DNA from: Bacteroidales bacterium
GTDB taxonomy: Bacteria; Bacteroidota; Bacteroidia; Bacteroidales; UBA932
Assembly: GCA_017443465.1 (NCBI GenBank)
Contig: JAFRXO010000031.1
Coordinates: forward strand, 1-44,060
Direction of reading: 5' to 3'
Length of the DNA stretch: 44,060 nt
Position numbers and translations under genes: made by a program. Under the pieces are notes generated by a model. The model was not told where the DNA came from. It did no database searches and saw nothing but the letters and a program-made list of their open reading frames with translations. Shown one piece after another: positions 1 through 8,315 of the stretch; positions within the stretch are counted from its first letter, which is position 1, and each line of letters begins with the position of its first letter.

Positions 1-900
1 AGAGGATATTCCGAGACACAGGTAGAGGACCTTTATACCCATATGGCCAGCCTCACGCCATTCTCAGATCTTGAGTTGTCCACCTATATGGACATCTTTC
101 GCGACTATATGACCATAAGCGGAATGCCGGAGGTGGTGAAGATGTACATCGACAACGGTCACTTCGGCGGCACGCTTGAGCTACTGCGGCAGTTGCTCCT
201 TGACTATGAGGAAGATATCACCAAATACGCTAAGGAGTCAGACAAGGCAAAGATTTTGGCTGTTTACAGGCATATCTCCACCTTCCTTGCCAAGAGCAGC
301 AAGAAGTTTCAGATTACCAAAGTGGCCCATGGAGCCAGGAATCGTGAATACATCGGTGCCGTGGAGTGGTTAGAGAAAGCTGGCGTAGTGAATGTTTGCT
401 ACTGCCTAAGCAATCCGGAACTCCCCCTCAAAGGCAACTACGATGCCGATACATACAAGGTCTATTATCACGACACGGGCCTGCTTATTGCTTCCTTGGA
501 CGAGGAGGCTCAGGAAGACCTCCGGGCCAATAAAAACTTTGGTACCTATAAAGGCGCCATCTACGAGAACATCGTTGGCGAAATGCTTCGCAAATCCGGC
601 TATGAGCAACTTTACTACTACAAGAATGATAGCCCAGCCTTGGAAATGGACTTCTTCGTCCGCGATTCCGACTCGCTGGTCCCTGTCGAGGTAAAGGCCA
701 AGGACGGAGCTACCGCCTCACTAAACCACCTAATCGATTGGCATTCCTATCCGGATGTCTCCTACGGCATCAAATTCGGGTACAAGAATATCGGATGGGG
801 AGACAAGTTTTACACATTCCCGTATTTCCTCACCTTCCTGTTGAGGAGATTCCTAAAAGAAGCCGGGCACCGGTTCTCGCTTATTCCGCCCAGTCGTTGA
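1..900 (+). CDS. ATP-binding protein with C-terminal DUF4143 (5'-truncated by window edge)
   Basis: The reading frame is open from base 1, so this is the C-terminal part (about 299 residues) of a longer gene; the first in-window ATG at 43 is not a convincing start. The sequence resembles the second half of the AAA_14/DUF4143 ATPases: a GMPEVVKMYID segment, then a helical region, and near the end a LEMDFFV...VPVEVKAK stretch that fits a PD-(D/E)xK nuclease-like fold (Asp, then ExK). The Walker motifs expected at the N-terminus lie outside the window. These proteins are common and often laterally exchanged in Bacteroidota; their cellular role is poorly defined. The stop overlaps the 3' end of the convergent glycosidase gene by 20 bp. 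Confidence 0.85.
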   Translation, partial: RGYSETQVEDLYTHMASLTPFSDLELSTYMDIFRDYMTISGMPEVVKMYIDNGHFGGTLELLRQLLLDYEEDITKYAKESDKAKILAVYRHISTFLAKSSKKFQITKVAHGARNREYIGAVEWLEKAGVVNVCYCLSNPELPLKGNYDADTYKVYYHDTGLLIASLDEEAQEDLRANKNFGTYKGAIYENIVGEMLRKSGYEQLYYYKNDSPALEMDFFVRDSDSLVPVEVKAKDGATASLNHLIDWHSYPDVSYGIKFGYKNIGWGDKFYTFPYFLTFLLRRFLKEAGHRFSLIPPSR

Positions 901-2671
901 ACGGGATGAAACGGAACGAGGCTAGCCTGTCAGCGCCGAGATCTTCCCCGGTCCACCAGTACAACTGAGTGCTTGACAGCAACTTGAGCACCTCGTCAGG
1001 ATCCCCGGCAGGCTTCCCCTCAAGGAAAGCGAAAACCGGGCGACCGTACCTTCTTGCGACAGCACCGATCCATCCGGCCTGATCCACCCGGAACGGACAC
1101 CCGAAAGCGATAACGTCCGAAAGATTCCAGACCTCAGCACACAACCATTCCTGAGCCTTGTCCCTGAAATTGAAATAAGTCCATCCGTTTGTCTTCCCGT
1201 GAACCATGGCCGCCCGATAGTCAAAACCATCCGGGAAAGGCTTCATCGTGAGAGTAGGAACCATGAAAACAGGATGCGTGGACTGGCAGCTCCTGGCACT
1301 CCTAAAGAGATGCCGAACCGCCTCAGCATCAGAAGGATGCTCACATATGTCCCATGCAAAAACCTCGGGTGCATGCGCGAACCTGAGGATGAACTCATTG
1401 ACATATGCGGCGTGGCCCTCATCATGGCCGTCCTTCTCTGTAAGCAAAACCGGAACAACCAGCAGCCCCTTCTCACCGGCCGCCTTCAGGCAATTCTCAA
1501 AATTCGCATACAGAGCCTCAGCATCCTTCCTCCAATCCTGATAACTCACAGCAACCTTGACACAATTGTATCCCTCCGGAACAGCGCCCGGGTCGTCACC
1601 GACAAAACCCTTGACCGGACCGAGTGACATCCTTCTCCATATGCGGTCGATCTGCCAACGCTCCGTAACCTCGGTGCCCGGATCCATCGACTCACCCGGA
1701 GCACAGAAACGGAAGTCCTTGACCCACTGGACCTCCTGCTCGCTGTAAGGAGTCCCGTCAGCATACAGCATATTGTGGAAATTACGGGCATATGCATCGA
1801 ATTCGCTCTTTCTCCACCGGGTGTTCCAGTTCCTGTCATTGGCATAAAGGCCCCAGACATAGAAATGAACGTGTTCCTCCGCGAAAATCGACAGCGACCG
1901 CTCAATGCCCGACCCGTTCTGCCGGTTAAGGCATTCACTGCAGACAATCGGCCTGCCGTCCAGGGACTTCAGCATATGGATAGTCCTGCGGCTGTATTCC
2001 CCGTCCTTGACTCCGGTAGTGTAGTCATGGTAATTGTGGATGTCCATCATGCTCTCCACCTGAAGCCGGCGCCGGAACACATCATTGTCCCTGTCCTCAT
2101 TGTTCGAATCCCAGAAGATAGAGCTCGTAAGCGGCTGGGTAGCATTGGCTTCACGTCCCCAGAGAACCATCTTCTCGAGAATGTCCATCCCGCGAAGCAC
2201 ATCAGCATTCTTAGGATTGTAAGGAGGCTCGTTCCACAGGTCCCAGTAAACGATCTGCCTGTTGCCTCGGAAATGGCGGAGGACATCAGTAAGGATCTCC
2301 TTCACCACGGGCTCATTCTCCTTGTCCTTCAACGGGTCCCGCAGGAGGTTTGAAAGGCTCAGGACCGGAGAGACCGTGACCCCGTAATCGTCCGCCGCAT
2401 CGAGGAGTTTCTCCAGTGCGGCGATAATGTCTTCAGCAGTATTCCCGCCGATCCAGGCACGCACACTGTTGAATCCCAGTTCATGAAGCTTTTTCATGAC
2501 AGCAGGGTCGCCGAGGGCGGGATTAGTCATGTAGTAACCGTTGGCACCTTTGAGGACACCGACCTCCTGCTCCCATTTCTGGGCGCGCTTGACAGACCAC
2601 TGGTCACGTGCAGTCAGGCAGAATGGAACCGACATGACGCACAAAACCAGAAGAAGGACTTTCTTCATCAT
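881..2671 (-). CDS. Secreted clan GH-A glycoside hydrolase (GH5/mannanase-like)
   Basis: This 596-residue protein starts with a signal peptide (MMKKVLLLVLCVMSVPFCLTA, probable signal peptidase I cut near residue 20-21), so it acts in the periplasm or at the cell surface. Residues about 30-340 form a TIM-barrel hydrolase of clan GH-A: WDLWNEPP around 144-150 supplies the probable acid/base Glu148, DIHNYHDY lies near 210-217, and IVCSECLNR supplies the probable nucleophile Glu246. Residues about 345-596 look like a second barrel-like region with a WDICEHP motif in place of WNEP, perhaps a degenerate non-catalytic copy. The substrate is not evident; mannan or a related beta-glycan is a guess. 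Two adjacent Met codons open the gene. No clear -7 box was found in the 40 bp between it and the tRNA. Confidence 0.8.
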   Translation of the reverse strand: MMKKVLLLVLCVMSVPFCLTARDQWSVKRAQKWEQEVGVLKGANGYYMTNPALGDPAVMKKLHELGFNSVRAWIGGNTAEDIIAALEKLLDAADDYGVTVSPVLSLSNLLRDPLKDKENEPVVKEILTDVLRHFRGNRQIVYWDLWNEPPYNPKNADVLRGMDILEKMVLWGREANATQPLTSSIFWDSNNEDRDNDVFRRRLQVESMMDIHNYHDYTTGVKDGEYSRRTIHMLKSLDGRPIVCSECLNRQNGSGIERSLSIFAEEHVHFYVWGLYANDRNWNTRWRKSEFDAYARNFHNMLYADGTPYSEQEVQWVKDFRFCAPGESMDPGTEVTERWQIDRIWRRMSLGPVKGFVGDDPGAVPEGYNCVKVAVSYQDWRKDAEALYANFENCLKAAGEKGLLVVPVLLTEKDGHDEGHAAYVNEFILRFAHAPEVFAWDICEHPSDAEAVRHLFRSARSCQSTHPVFMVPTLTMKPFPDGFDYRAAMVHGKTNGWTYFNFRDKAQEWLCAEVWNLSDVIAFGCPFRVDQAGWIGAVARRYGRPVFAFLEGKPAGDPDEVLKLLSSTQLYWWTGEDLGADRLASFRFIPFNDWAE

Positions 2672-2711
2672 GATGGGAAATAAATGATTGGGAATAAAAG
2701 ATTTAGTGTTG

Positions 2712-2786
2712 TGGGACCTGGCAGATTCGAACTGCCGACCTCATGCGTGTGAAGCATGCGCTCTGAACCGGCTGAGCTAAGATCCC
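2712..2786 (-). tRNA. tRNA-Val (anticodon CAC)
   Basis: The minus strand folds as a full cloverleaf. The acceptor stem GGGATCT pairs with AGGTCCC (one G-U), the D stem is GCTC/GAGC, the anticodon stem CATGC/GCATG encloses TTCACAC with anticodon CAC reading GTG, and the T arm is GGCAG-TTCGAAT-CTGCC. The discriminator base is A and the 3' CCA is not encoded, so it must be added after transcription. It has its own promoter (2818-2848) and a strong leader hairpin (2791-2810). Confidence 0.96.
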
Positions 2787-2790
2787 ATAT

Positions 2791-2810
2791 GAAACCGGTC
2801 TCCCGGTTTC
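2791..2810 (-). other. Perfect 8-bp hairpin with GAGA tetraloop in the tRNA-Val leader
   Basis: On the minus strand GAAACCGG-GAGA-CCGGTTTC forms an uninterrupted stem closed by a GNRA-type loop. It lies between the promoter and the mature 5' end of the tRNA, ending 4 nt before the acceptor stem. It would be removed by RNase P; it may help present the precursor or block antisense folding. Confidence 0.7.
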
Positions 2811-2817
2811 GGGGTTA

Positions 2818-2848
2818 CAAAGATAGACAAATTTTGTCTATCTCCAAA
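2818..2848 (-). promoter_or_regulatory. Bacteroidota-type promoter for tRNA-Val
   Basis: The minus strand reads TTTG (2845-2848), 19 nt, then TATCTTTG (2818-2825), matching the Bacteroidota -33 TTTG and -7 TAnnTTTG pair. It lies just past the ppdK stop (2852). The spacer falls within a perfect 21-nt palindrome (2822-2842, GATAGACAAA arms), which could also act as a weak 3' hairpin for ppdK. Confidence 0.75.
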
Positions 2849-2851
2849 GTT

Positions 2852-5578
2852 CTACCTCTCCTGTTCGATTGCAGCCTGCGCGGCGGCGAGGCGGGCGATC
2901 GGAACACGGAAGGGCGAGCAGGAAACGTAGTCGATTCCGATCTTGTTGAAGAACTTGATCGAATCCGGATCGCCACCGTGCTCACCGCACACACCGCACT
3001 TCAGGTCAGGCCTGCGGGAACGTCCGGACTGGATACCGTATTCCACGAGCTTTCCTACACCCTTGGTGTCGATGGTCTGGAACGGATCGGCATCGAGGAG
3101 CTTCTGGCCGAGATAGTCGTTCATGAAGGTGCCGACATCATCGCGGGAGAAACCGAATGCCATCTGGGTCATGTCATTGGTACCGAACGAGAAGAACTCT
3201 GCGGCGCGGGCCATCCTGTCGCCGGTGAGGGCTGCGCGCGGGATCTCGATCATAGTACCGAAATGATAGTTGATGTTGATTGCGAAACGTCCCTCGACCT
3301 CGGCCTTTACCCTGTCGCACATGGCTTTCTGGAAGCTCAGCTCGCGGGCCGAAACGGTGACCGGGATCATGATTTCCGGGCATGGATGGAAGCCGTCCTC
3401 GAGAAGTTCTGCGGAAGCCTCGAAAATGGCTTTGTACTCTGTGCGGGCGATGAGCGGGAAGGACACGTGGAGACGTACGCCCCTGTGACCCATCATCGGG
3501 TTCACCTCGTGGAGGGCTTCACCCCTCTTCTCGATCTCGGCGACGCTGACTCCGAGGCTCCTTGCAAGTGCCTTCTTCTTTTCTTCAGTCTTGGGGACGA
3601 ACTCATGCAGGGGAGGATCCAGGAGGCGGAACACGACCGGCTTCCCGTCCATGATCTTCAGGGTGCTCTTGACAGCAGCCTTCATATATGGCTCAAGGGC
3701 TTCCAGTGCGGTTTCCCTCTCTTTGTCGGTGGTGCAGAAAATCATCTCGCGGAGCTTCTGCAGCGGACGCTCTGAGTTCTTTCCGTAGAACATATGCTCG
3801 ATCCTGAAGAGGCCTATGCCTTCGGCTCCGAAGGAGAGTGCCCTGGCGGCGTCTTCGGGAGTGTCGGCATTGGTGCGGACACCGAGTTTGCGGTATTTGT
3901 CAACCATGGACATGAAGTCCCTGAAGAGGGGATTCTCGGTTGCATCCATGGTCTCAATCTTCTCGCCGTAAATAAGGCCCTTGGTTCCGTTGAGGCTCAG
4001 CCAGTCGCCCTCTTTGTAAACCTTGGGATTCTTTCCGAAGGTAACTGTCCTGCCTTCGAGGTCAACATGCATGTCCTCGCATCCCACGATGCAGCATTTG
4101 CCCCATCCGCGGGCAACCAGGGCTGCGTGGGAGGTCATTCCTCCGCGTTCGGTGAGGATACCGGCGGAAGCCCTCATTCCTTCGATGTCTTCCGGAGAGG
4201 TCTCCTCACGGATAAGGATTGCGTTGTGGCCTTCTTTCTGAGCCTGCATTGCGCTTTCCGAGGTGAAGACGATCCTTCCTACAGCTCCGCCCGGTGAAGC
4301 GGGAAGTCCCTGAGCCAGGGGCTTTGACCTCTTTTCGGAGGCCGGGTCGAGGATAGGATGGAGGATTTCGTCCAACTGGCTGGGAGACACCCTCATGACT
4401 GCGGTCTTCTCGTCAATCATGCCTTCCTCTACCATGTCGTGTGCCATCTGGAGGGCGGCCAGGCCGGTCCTCTTTCCGACGCGGCACTGAAGCATCCAGA
4501 GCTTTCCTTCCTGGATCGTGAACTCGATGTCCTGCATGTCGTGGTAGTGGGCCTCGAGCCTCCTGCGGATCTCATCAAGCTCTTTATAAACTTCAGGCAT
4601 AGCTGTTTCCAGCGACGGAAGATTCTTGTTCTTGTCGTTCTTGGTAGCCTCGTTCAGCGGGTTGGGGGTGCGGATTCCTGCAACGACGTCCTCACCCTGG
4701 GCGTTGATGAGCCATTCACCGTAGAAGTGGTTGTCTCCGTTTGCAGGGTTGCGGGAGAAGGCGACTCCGGTAGCGGAGGTGTCTCCCATGTTTCCGAAGA
4801 CCATTGACTGGACGTTCACTGCGGTGCCCCAGTCATCGGGAATCTTCTCGATCCTCCTGTAGGCGATGGCCCTCTTTCCGTTCCAGGACTTGAACACGCC
4901 TCCGATCGAGCCCCAGAGCTGGGCATTGGCGTCGTCAGGGAATTCCACGCCGAGGACGGCCTTGATCCTCTCCTTGAACTGCTCTGCCAGGTCCTTAAGT
5001 TCCTCGGCAGTGATGTCAGTGTCGGATTTGTAGCCCTTCTTCTCCTTGAGCTCGGACATGATCCTGTCCAGCTGCTGGCGGATTCCCTGTCCGTCCTCAG
5101 GCTCGATGCCTTCGGCTTTCTCCATGACGACATCAGAGTACATCATGATCAGGCGGCGGTAGGCGTCATAGACGAACCTGGGATTACCGGTCTTCTCGAT
5201 GAGGCCGGGAATCGTGGCGGAGCAAAGTCCTATGTTGAGGATGGTGTCCATCATTCCGGGCATGGAGCTCCGGGCTCCGGAGCGGCAGCTGACCAGAAGG
5301 GGGTCCTTGGGATCACCGAATCTCTTGCCCATCAGTTTCTCAGTGGCGGCAAGAGCCTTGGCGACATCTTTCTTGAGCTCATTGGTGTAATCTCCACCAA
5401 GAGCGTAATACTCAGTGCAGCATTCAGTTGTGATTGTAAATCCTGCGGGGACAGGCATCCCCAGGCGGCTCATTTCGGCGAGGTTCGCACCTTTACCTCC
5501 GAGCAATTCCCTCATCTGGCCATTCCCTTCAGCTGTTTTTCCTCCGAAGCGATAGACCCTTTTCTTGTCTTCAAACAT
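2852..5578 (-). CDS. ppdK: Pyruvate, phosphate dikinase
   Basis: This cytoplasmic enzyme interconverts pyruvate + ATP + Pi with PEP + AMP + PPi; together with the PEP carboxykinase at the far end of the window it serves the PEP-pyruvate-oxaloacetate node. The 908 residues match the usual length. The N-terminal nucleotide-binding domain opens with LLGGKGANLAEMSRLGMPVP. The swivelling phosphohistidine domain has GGMTSHAALVARG, with the phosphorylated His at residue 484. The C-terminal PEP/pyruvate barrel ends with KCGVCGEHGGDPDSI, which carries the catalytic Cys. The gene has its own promoter at 5618-5650. It contains only one CATATG in 2.7 kb, which sets it apart from most neighbours. Confidence 0.97.
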   Translation of the reverse strand: MFEDKKRVYRFGGKTAEGNGQMRELLGGKGANLAEMSRLGMPVPAGFTITTECCTEYYALGGDYTNELKKDVAKALAATEKLMGKRFGDPKDPLLVSCRSGARSSMPGMMDTILNIGLCSATIPGLIEKTGNPRFVYDAYRRLIMMYSDVVMEKAEGIEPEDGQGIRQQLDRIMSELKEKKGYKSDTDITAEELKDLAEQFKERIKAVLGVEFPDDANAQLWGSIGGVFKSWNGKRAIAYRRIEKIPDDWGTAVNVQSMVFGNMGDTSATGVAFSRNPANGDNHFYGEWLINAQGEDVVAGIRTPNPLNEATKNDKNKNLPSLETAMPEVYKELDEIRRRLEAHYHDMQDIEFTIQEGKLWMLQCRVGKRTGLAALQMAHDMVEEGMIDEKTAVMRVSPSQLDEILHPILDPASEKRSKPLAQGLPASPGGAVGRIVFTSESAMQAQKEGHNAILIREETSPEDIEGMRASAGILTERGGMTSHAALVARGWGKCCIVGCEDMHVDLEGRTVTFGKNPKVYKEGDWLSLNGTKGLIYGEKIETMDATENPLFRDFMSMVDKYRKLGVRTNADTPEDAARALSFGAEGIGLFRIEHMFYGKNSERPLQKLREMIFCTTDKERETALEALEPYMKAAVKSTLKIMDGKPVVFRLLDPPLHEFVPKTEEKKKALARSLGVSVAEIEKRGEALHEVNPMMGHRGVRLHVSFPLIARTEYKAIFEASAELLEDGFHPCPEIMIPVTVSARELSFQKAMCDRVKAEVEGRFAININYHFGTMIEIPRAALTGDRMARAAEFFSFGTNDMTQMAFGFSRDDVGTFMNDYLGQKLLDADPFQTIDTKGVGKLVEYGIQSGRSRRPDLKCGVCGEHGGDPDSIKFFNKIGIDYVSCSPFRVPIARLAAAQAAIEQER

Positions 5579-5617
5579 ATTTTTACGCGATAATTGTGAT
5601 TATTTCTAAAAAGTCTG

Positions 5618-5650
5618 CAAAATTACTAAAACCCTGTCTAACCTACAAAA
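5618..5650 (-). promoter_or_regulatory. Promoter of ppdK, overlapping the 3' end of the phoH-like gene
   Basis: The minus strand shows TTTTG (5646-5650), a 20-nt spacer, then TAATTTTG (5618-5625), a good TTTG/TAnnTTTG pair. The -33 box lies on the last codons of the upstream PIN-PhoH gene, whose stop is at 5643-5645. The predicted leader to the ppdK ATG is about 35 nt. Confidence 0.7.
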
Positions 5651-7046
5651 GTTTGGATGCGAGCTCTGACAGCTGGCTCCTCTCTCCCTTGCGCAGGAAG
5701 ATGTGCTCGAACAGTTTCTGGCCGGCCATTTTCTCACTCAGGTGGGTAAGTCCGTTGGACCACTGGTCCAGATATGGCTGGTCGATCTGGAAGATGTCTC
5801 CGGTGAATACCAGCTTCGTGCCTTCGCCAGCCCTGGTGATAATTGTCTTGACTTCATGAGGGGTAAGGTTCTGGGCCTCGTCGATTATGAAGAAAGCCTT
5901 GCCGAGGCTGCGTCCCCTGATGAATGCGAGCGGTTCGATGACTATCTTCCCGTCATTGAGGAAGGAGTCGATCTTCAGCGCTTCCTTGCTTGAAGGACGG
6001 AAGTTGCTCTTTATCACGCCTATATTGTCCATTATGGGCTGCATATATGGGGACATCTTCTTGTTCTGGTCTCCCGGAAGGAAGCCTATGTCCTGGTTGC
6101 CCAGCACCACTGCCGGACGGGTGATTATGATTTCGTCGAAGTCCTTTTCCTGTTCCAGGGCCGCCGCGATGGCCAGGAGGGTCTTTCCGGTACCGGCTCC
6201 TCCGGTCATGGCGACCAGCTTGATCTTCGGATTGAGGCATGCGTCCAGCGCGAAAATCTGCTCATCGTTGCGGGGACGTATGCCATATGCTTCTTTGGTG
6301 CGTACCAGTACCACGCGGTCCCTGTCCGCATCGTAGCGGGCGCAGTGCACATCCCTGTTCGAATCCCTGAATTTGAAAAGCTGGTTGGCGTCCGGATGTT
6401 CTTCGGTGAGTCCTTCCCACGGCGTCGAGGTCTCGGGGCCGTAAAGGATTTCACGGACCTGGTTTACTGTGATGTCGTCCAGGAACTGGACCTCCCTTTC
6501 ACGGTTTTCCACCTTCTTCTCTTCCACCCGGTCGGTCAGGTAGTCCTGGACCTCCATCCCGGCGGCTTTGGCCTTGAGCCTGAGATTGATGTCCTTGGTT
6601 ACCAGGGCCGTCTTCCGGTCGGGGTTGGTGTCCCTTACCCATATGGCCGTGGCGAGGATACGGTGGTCCGGTATGTCGTCGATGAACATTTCCTTCATCC
6701 CGTCGGGGAAGGGATGGTTGGGCTCTATCTTGATGTAGCCCAGGCCGGTTCCGATCTGGATGCCCCTCTCGTCGAAATCCTTTCCCTCGATGATCCGGTC
6801 AATTTCCCTCATGAAACCGCGGGCGTTGTAGCTCAGCGCGTCGTTTCCTTTCTTGAATTTGTCCAGTTCCTCGACTACCGCAATCGGGATGACCAGGTCG
6901 TTCTCCTGGAATTTCCGGATCGACCTGTAATCGTGGAGGATGATGTTGGTGTCCAGGACGAAGATCTTGGGACCCCCTGAGCGTCCCTTGGAGGGGACGT
7001 TGGCATATTTCGCCGTCCTTACGCGGCTTTTCGGTTTAGTTATCAT
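5643..7046 (-). CDS. PIN-domain PhoH family ATPase (PhoH2/YlaK type)
   Basis: This is a two-domain cytoplasmic protein of about 467 residues. The N-terminal PIN RNase-like domain begins with IFVLDTNIILHDYRSI (first metal Asp near residue 32) and continues with IPIAVVEELDKFK and a TALVTKDINLRLKA block. The C-terminal PhoH helicase-like domain has Walker A GGAGTGKT at about 282-289 and Walker B FFIIDEAQNL, followed by KLVFTGDIFQIDQPYLD. The family couples ATP hydrolysis to RNA unwinding and cleavage; a toxin role was proposed in mycobacteria. I place the start at ATG 7044-7046 rather than the upstream Met at 7103, because the upstream gene stops at 7048-7050 (TGA-G-ATG), a coupled arrangement. 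Its 3' end contains the ppdK promoter. Confidence 0.93.
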   Translation of the reverse strand: MITKPKSRVRTAKYANVPSKGRSGGPKIFVLDTNIILHDYRSIRKFQENDLVIPIAVVEELDKFKKGNDALSYNARGFMREIDRIIEGKDFDERGIQIGTGLGYIKIEPNHPFPDGMKEMFIDDIPDHRILATAIWVRDTNPDRKTALVTKDINLRLKAKAAGMEVQDYLTDRVEEKKVENREREVQFLDDITVNQVREILYGPETSTPWEGLTEEHPDANQLFKFRDSNRDVHCARYDADRDRVVLVRTKEAYGIRPRNDEQIFALDACLNPKIKLVAMTGGAGTGKTLLAIAAALEQEKDFDEIIITRPAVVLGNQDIGFLPGDQNKKMSPYMQPIMDNIGVIKSNFRPSSKEALKIDSFLNDGKIVIEPLAFIRGRSLGKAFFIIDEAQNLTPHEVKTIITRAGEGTKLVFTGDIFQIDQPYLDQWSNGLTHLSEKMAGQKLFEHIFLRKGERSQLSELASKLL

Positions 7047-7047
7047 C

Positions 7048-8256
7048 TCAGTCTTCACCTTCAGATGTGTCACTTCTAAGGAGGGCTTCCAGGATGCCTG
7101 CAATCAGGGGGCGGCCTTTCATATGTACGTCGGCGCCCCTCCGGTCGCGGTCCGGATGTCCGAGAGTATAATATGCTACATCCTGGAGCAGGAGTTCGGC
7201 ATCCAGGTAGTCATAGTCGTTGTCATTGATCTGTACCAGCACCCCGGGGACTTCAGAGAAGAGGATGTGGCAGAGGGACTGTTCTCCCGAGGCCCTGCCT
7301 ATGTCGGAGAGGTCGCAGTCCATTCCGGGGCCGTTTCCCAGGAAAGAGTCCAGGGCGCAGAGAAGCCCTCCGTCGGCAACGGTCCTGCCGGCGATTACGA
7401 TCCCGTCTTCGATGAGTTCCCTTACTACCTCGTAGCAGTCGAGGAAGTAGTCCGGGTCGTCCATTTCGGGGGCTATTTCTCCGGAAATGCCTGTGGCTGA
7501 GGAGAACAGGGATCCGCCCAGGCGATAGTCGCAGCTCTCGAAGGGAATGTATATGATCCATGAGGACCTGTCGGGGACGGCGGTGTCGGGACATTTGCGG
7601 CTTCGCATAATGCGTGGGTGGGTGCCGCTTTCAGCCGTTTCGGACATAGGATCCGGCAAGCCTTCCTCCGGGGTGGTCGGAGCTTCGGCGATAAAGGAGT
7701 CGTCGTCCTCGAAATCGGACGGGCGGGATTCGGTCGTACCTACCTTGAGGGTCAGTGAAGAACCGCCTCGGGACTCTTTGAAACCATATGATTCAAAGCC
7801 GGTTCCAAGGGTGTCCACATATTCGCATGCCGCCTGCACCGAGGCGTAGAAAGAGGCCATGTTGCCTATCGGCTCGCTCCTCCACTTCCATTCCGCCTTC
7901 AGCACCAGGTCCGGGAGGGTGAATTCCCCTTTACGCCATATGGCGTCGATAAGGGTCCTGGCTACCAGGGCCTTTGTGAATTGCGCGGAAAATGCGTGGG
8001 GCCATTGGCGCGGAGGGGCGCTGCGTATCTCATCCAGATAACGGGCTGCACAGCTTTCATCCAGGCCGAGAGGGGACAGGGACGGGTCCACTGTCTCATC
8101 TGCAATCGGCGCCGGCTCAGCTTCAGGCTTCTCGGGGATTGACCCCCTGTCGGCATTGAGCGACAGCGAGCCTTCCAGCATCTGCATGGGAGTCCTGTCC
8201 TGCTGGACTCCGTCGAGGATGTACCTGGAGAAGAGAGCTGATCTTTTTTCTTTCAT
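7048..8256 (-). CDS. Uncharacterised protein resembling a decayed PurL (FGAM synthase) AIRS domain
   Basis: This protein of about 402 residues has no signal peptide. By eye it follows the second half of FGAM synthase (PurL): LKAEWKW...NMASFYASVQAACEYVDTLG (119-150) matches the PurL block before its GKDS motif; LGGSLFSS...DPDYFLDCYEVVRELIEDGIV (247-287) matches its LGGS region; AGRTVADGGLLCALDSF (289-305) stands where PurL has GHDISDGGL; and LCHILFSEVPGVLVQI (328-343) matches the LFxExPG block. Active-site residues are lost: FKESRGG replaces GKDS, and the GHD His is replaced. Residues 36-65 and 175-230 are low-complexity acidic linkers. I chose Met at 8254-8256 because the longer start (8337) runs into the divergent promoter region. 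It is separated from phoH by 1 nt. The PurL link is inference from motif order; function unknown. Confidence 0.6.
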   Translation of the reverse strand: MKEKRSALFSRYILDGVQQDRTPMQMLEGSLSLNADRGSIPEKPEAEPAPIADETVDPSLSPLGLDESCAARYLDEIRSAPPRQWPHAFSAQFTKALVARTLIDAIWRKGEFTLPDLVLKAEWKWRSEPIGNMASFYASVQAACEYVDTLGTGFESYGFKESRGGSSLTLKVGTTESRPSDFEDDDSFIAEAPTTPEEGLPDPMSETAESGTHPRIMRSRKCPDTAVPDRSSWIIYIPFESCDYRLGGSLFSSATGISGEIAPEMDDPDYFLDCYEVVRELIEDGIVIAGRTVADGGLLCALDSFLGNGPGMDCDLSDIGRASGEQSLCHILFSEVPGVLVQINDNDYDYLDAELLLQDVAYYTLGHPDRDRRGADVHMKGRPLIAGILEALLRSDTSEGED

Positions 8257-8286
8257 GCACCTGGCTAATATCTCGGTAAATTTAGT

Positions 8287-8294
8287 TATTTTTG
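8287..8294 (+). promoter_or_regulatory. Putative -7 box upstream of folC
   Basis: TATTTTTG fits TAnnTTTG and lies 21 nt before the ATG at 8316. No good -33 TTTG was found. Its position argues against the upstream alternative start at 8292, which would fall inside the box. Confidence 0.5.
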
Positions 8295-8315
8295 GACTTA
8301 GTGCAAAAACGGGAC

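Noticed and set aside
2756-3775. 339-codon plus-strand ORF antisense to ppdK and the tRNA
   Set aside because: It begins within the tRNA gene and overlaps conserved ppdK sequence; no family features.
5643-8256. Classical toxin-antitoxin pair (PhoH2 toxin with upstream antitoxin)
   Set aside because: The upstream partner is about 400 residues and PurL-like, not a small antitoxin; only the gene coupling fits, so it is listed as a hypothesis and not a call.
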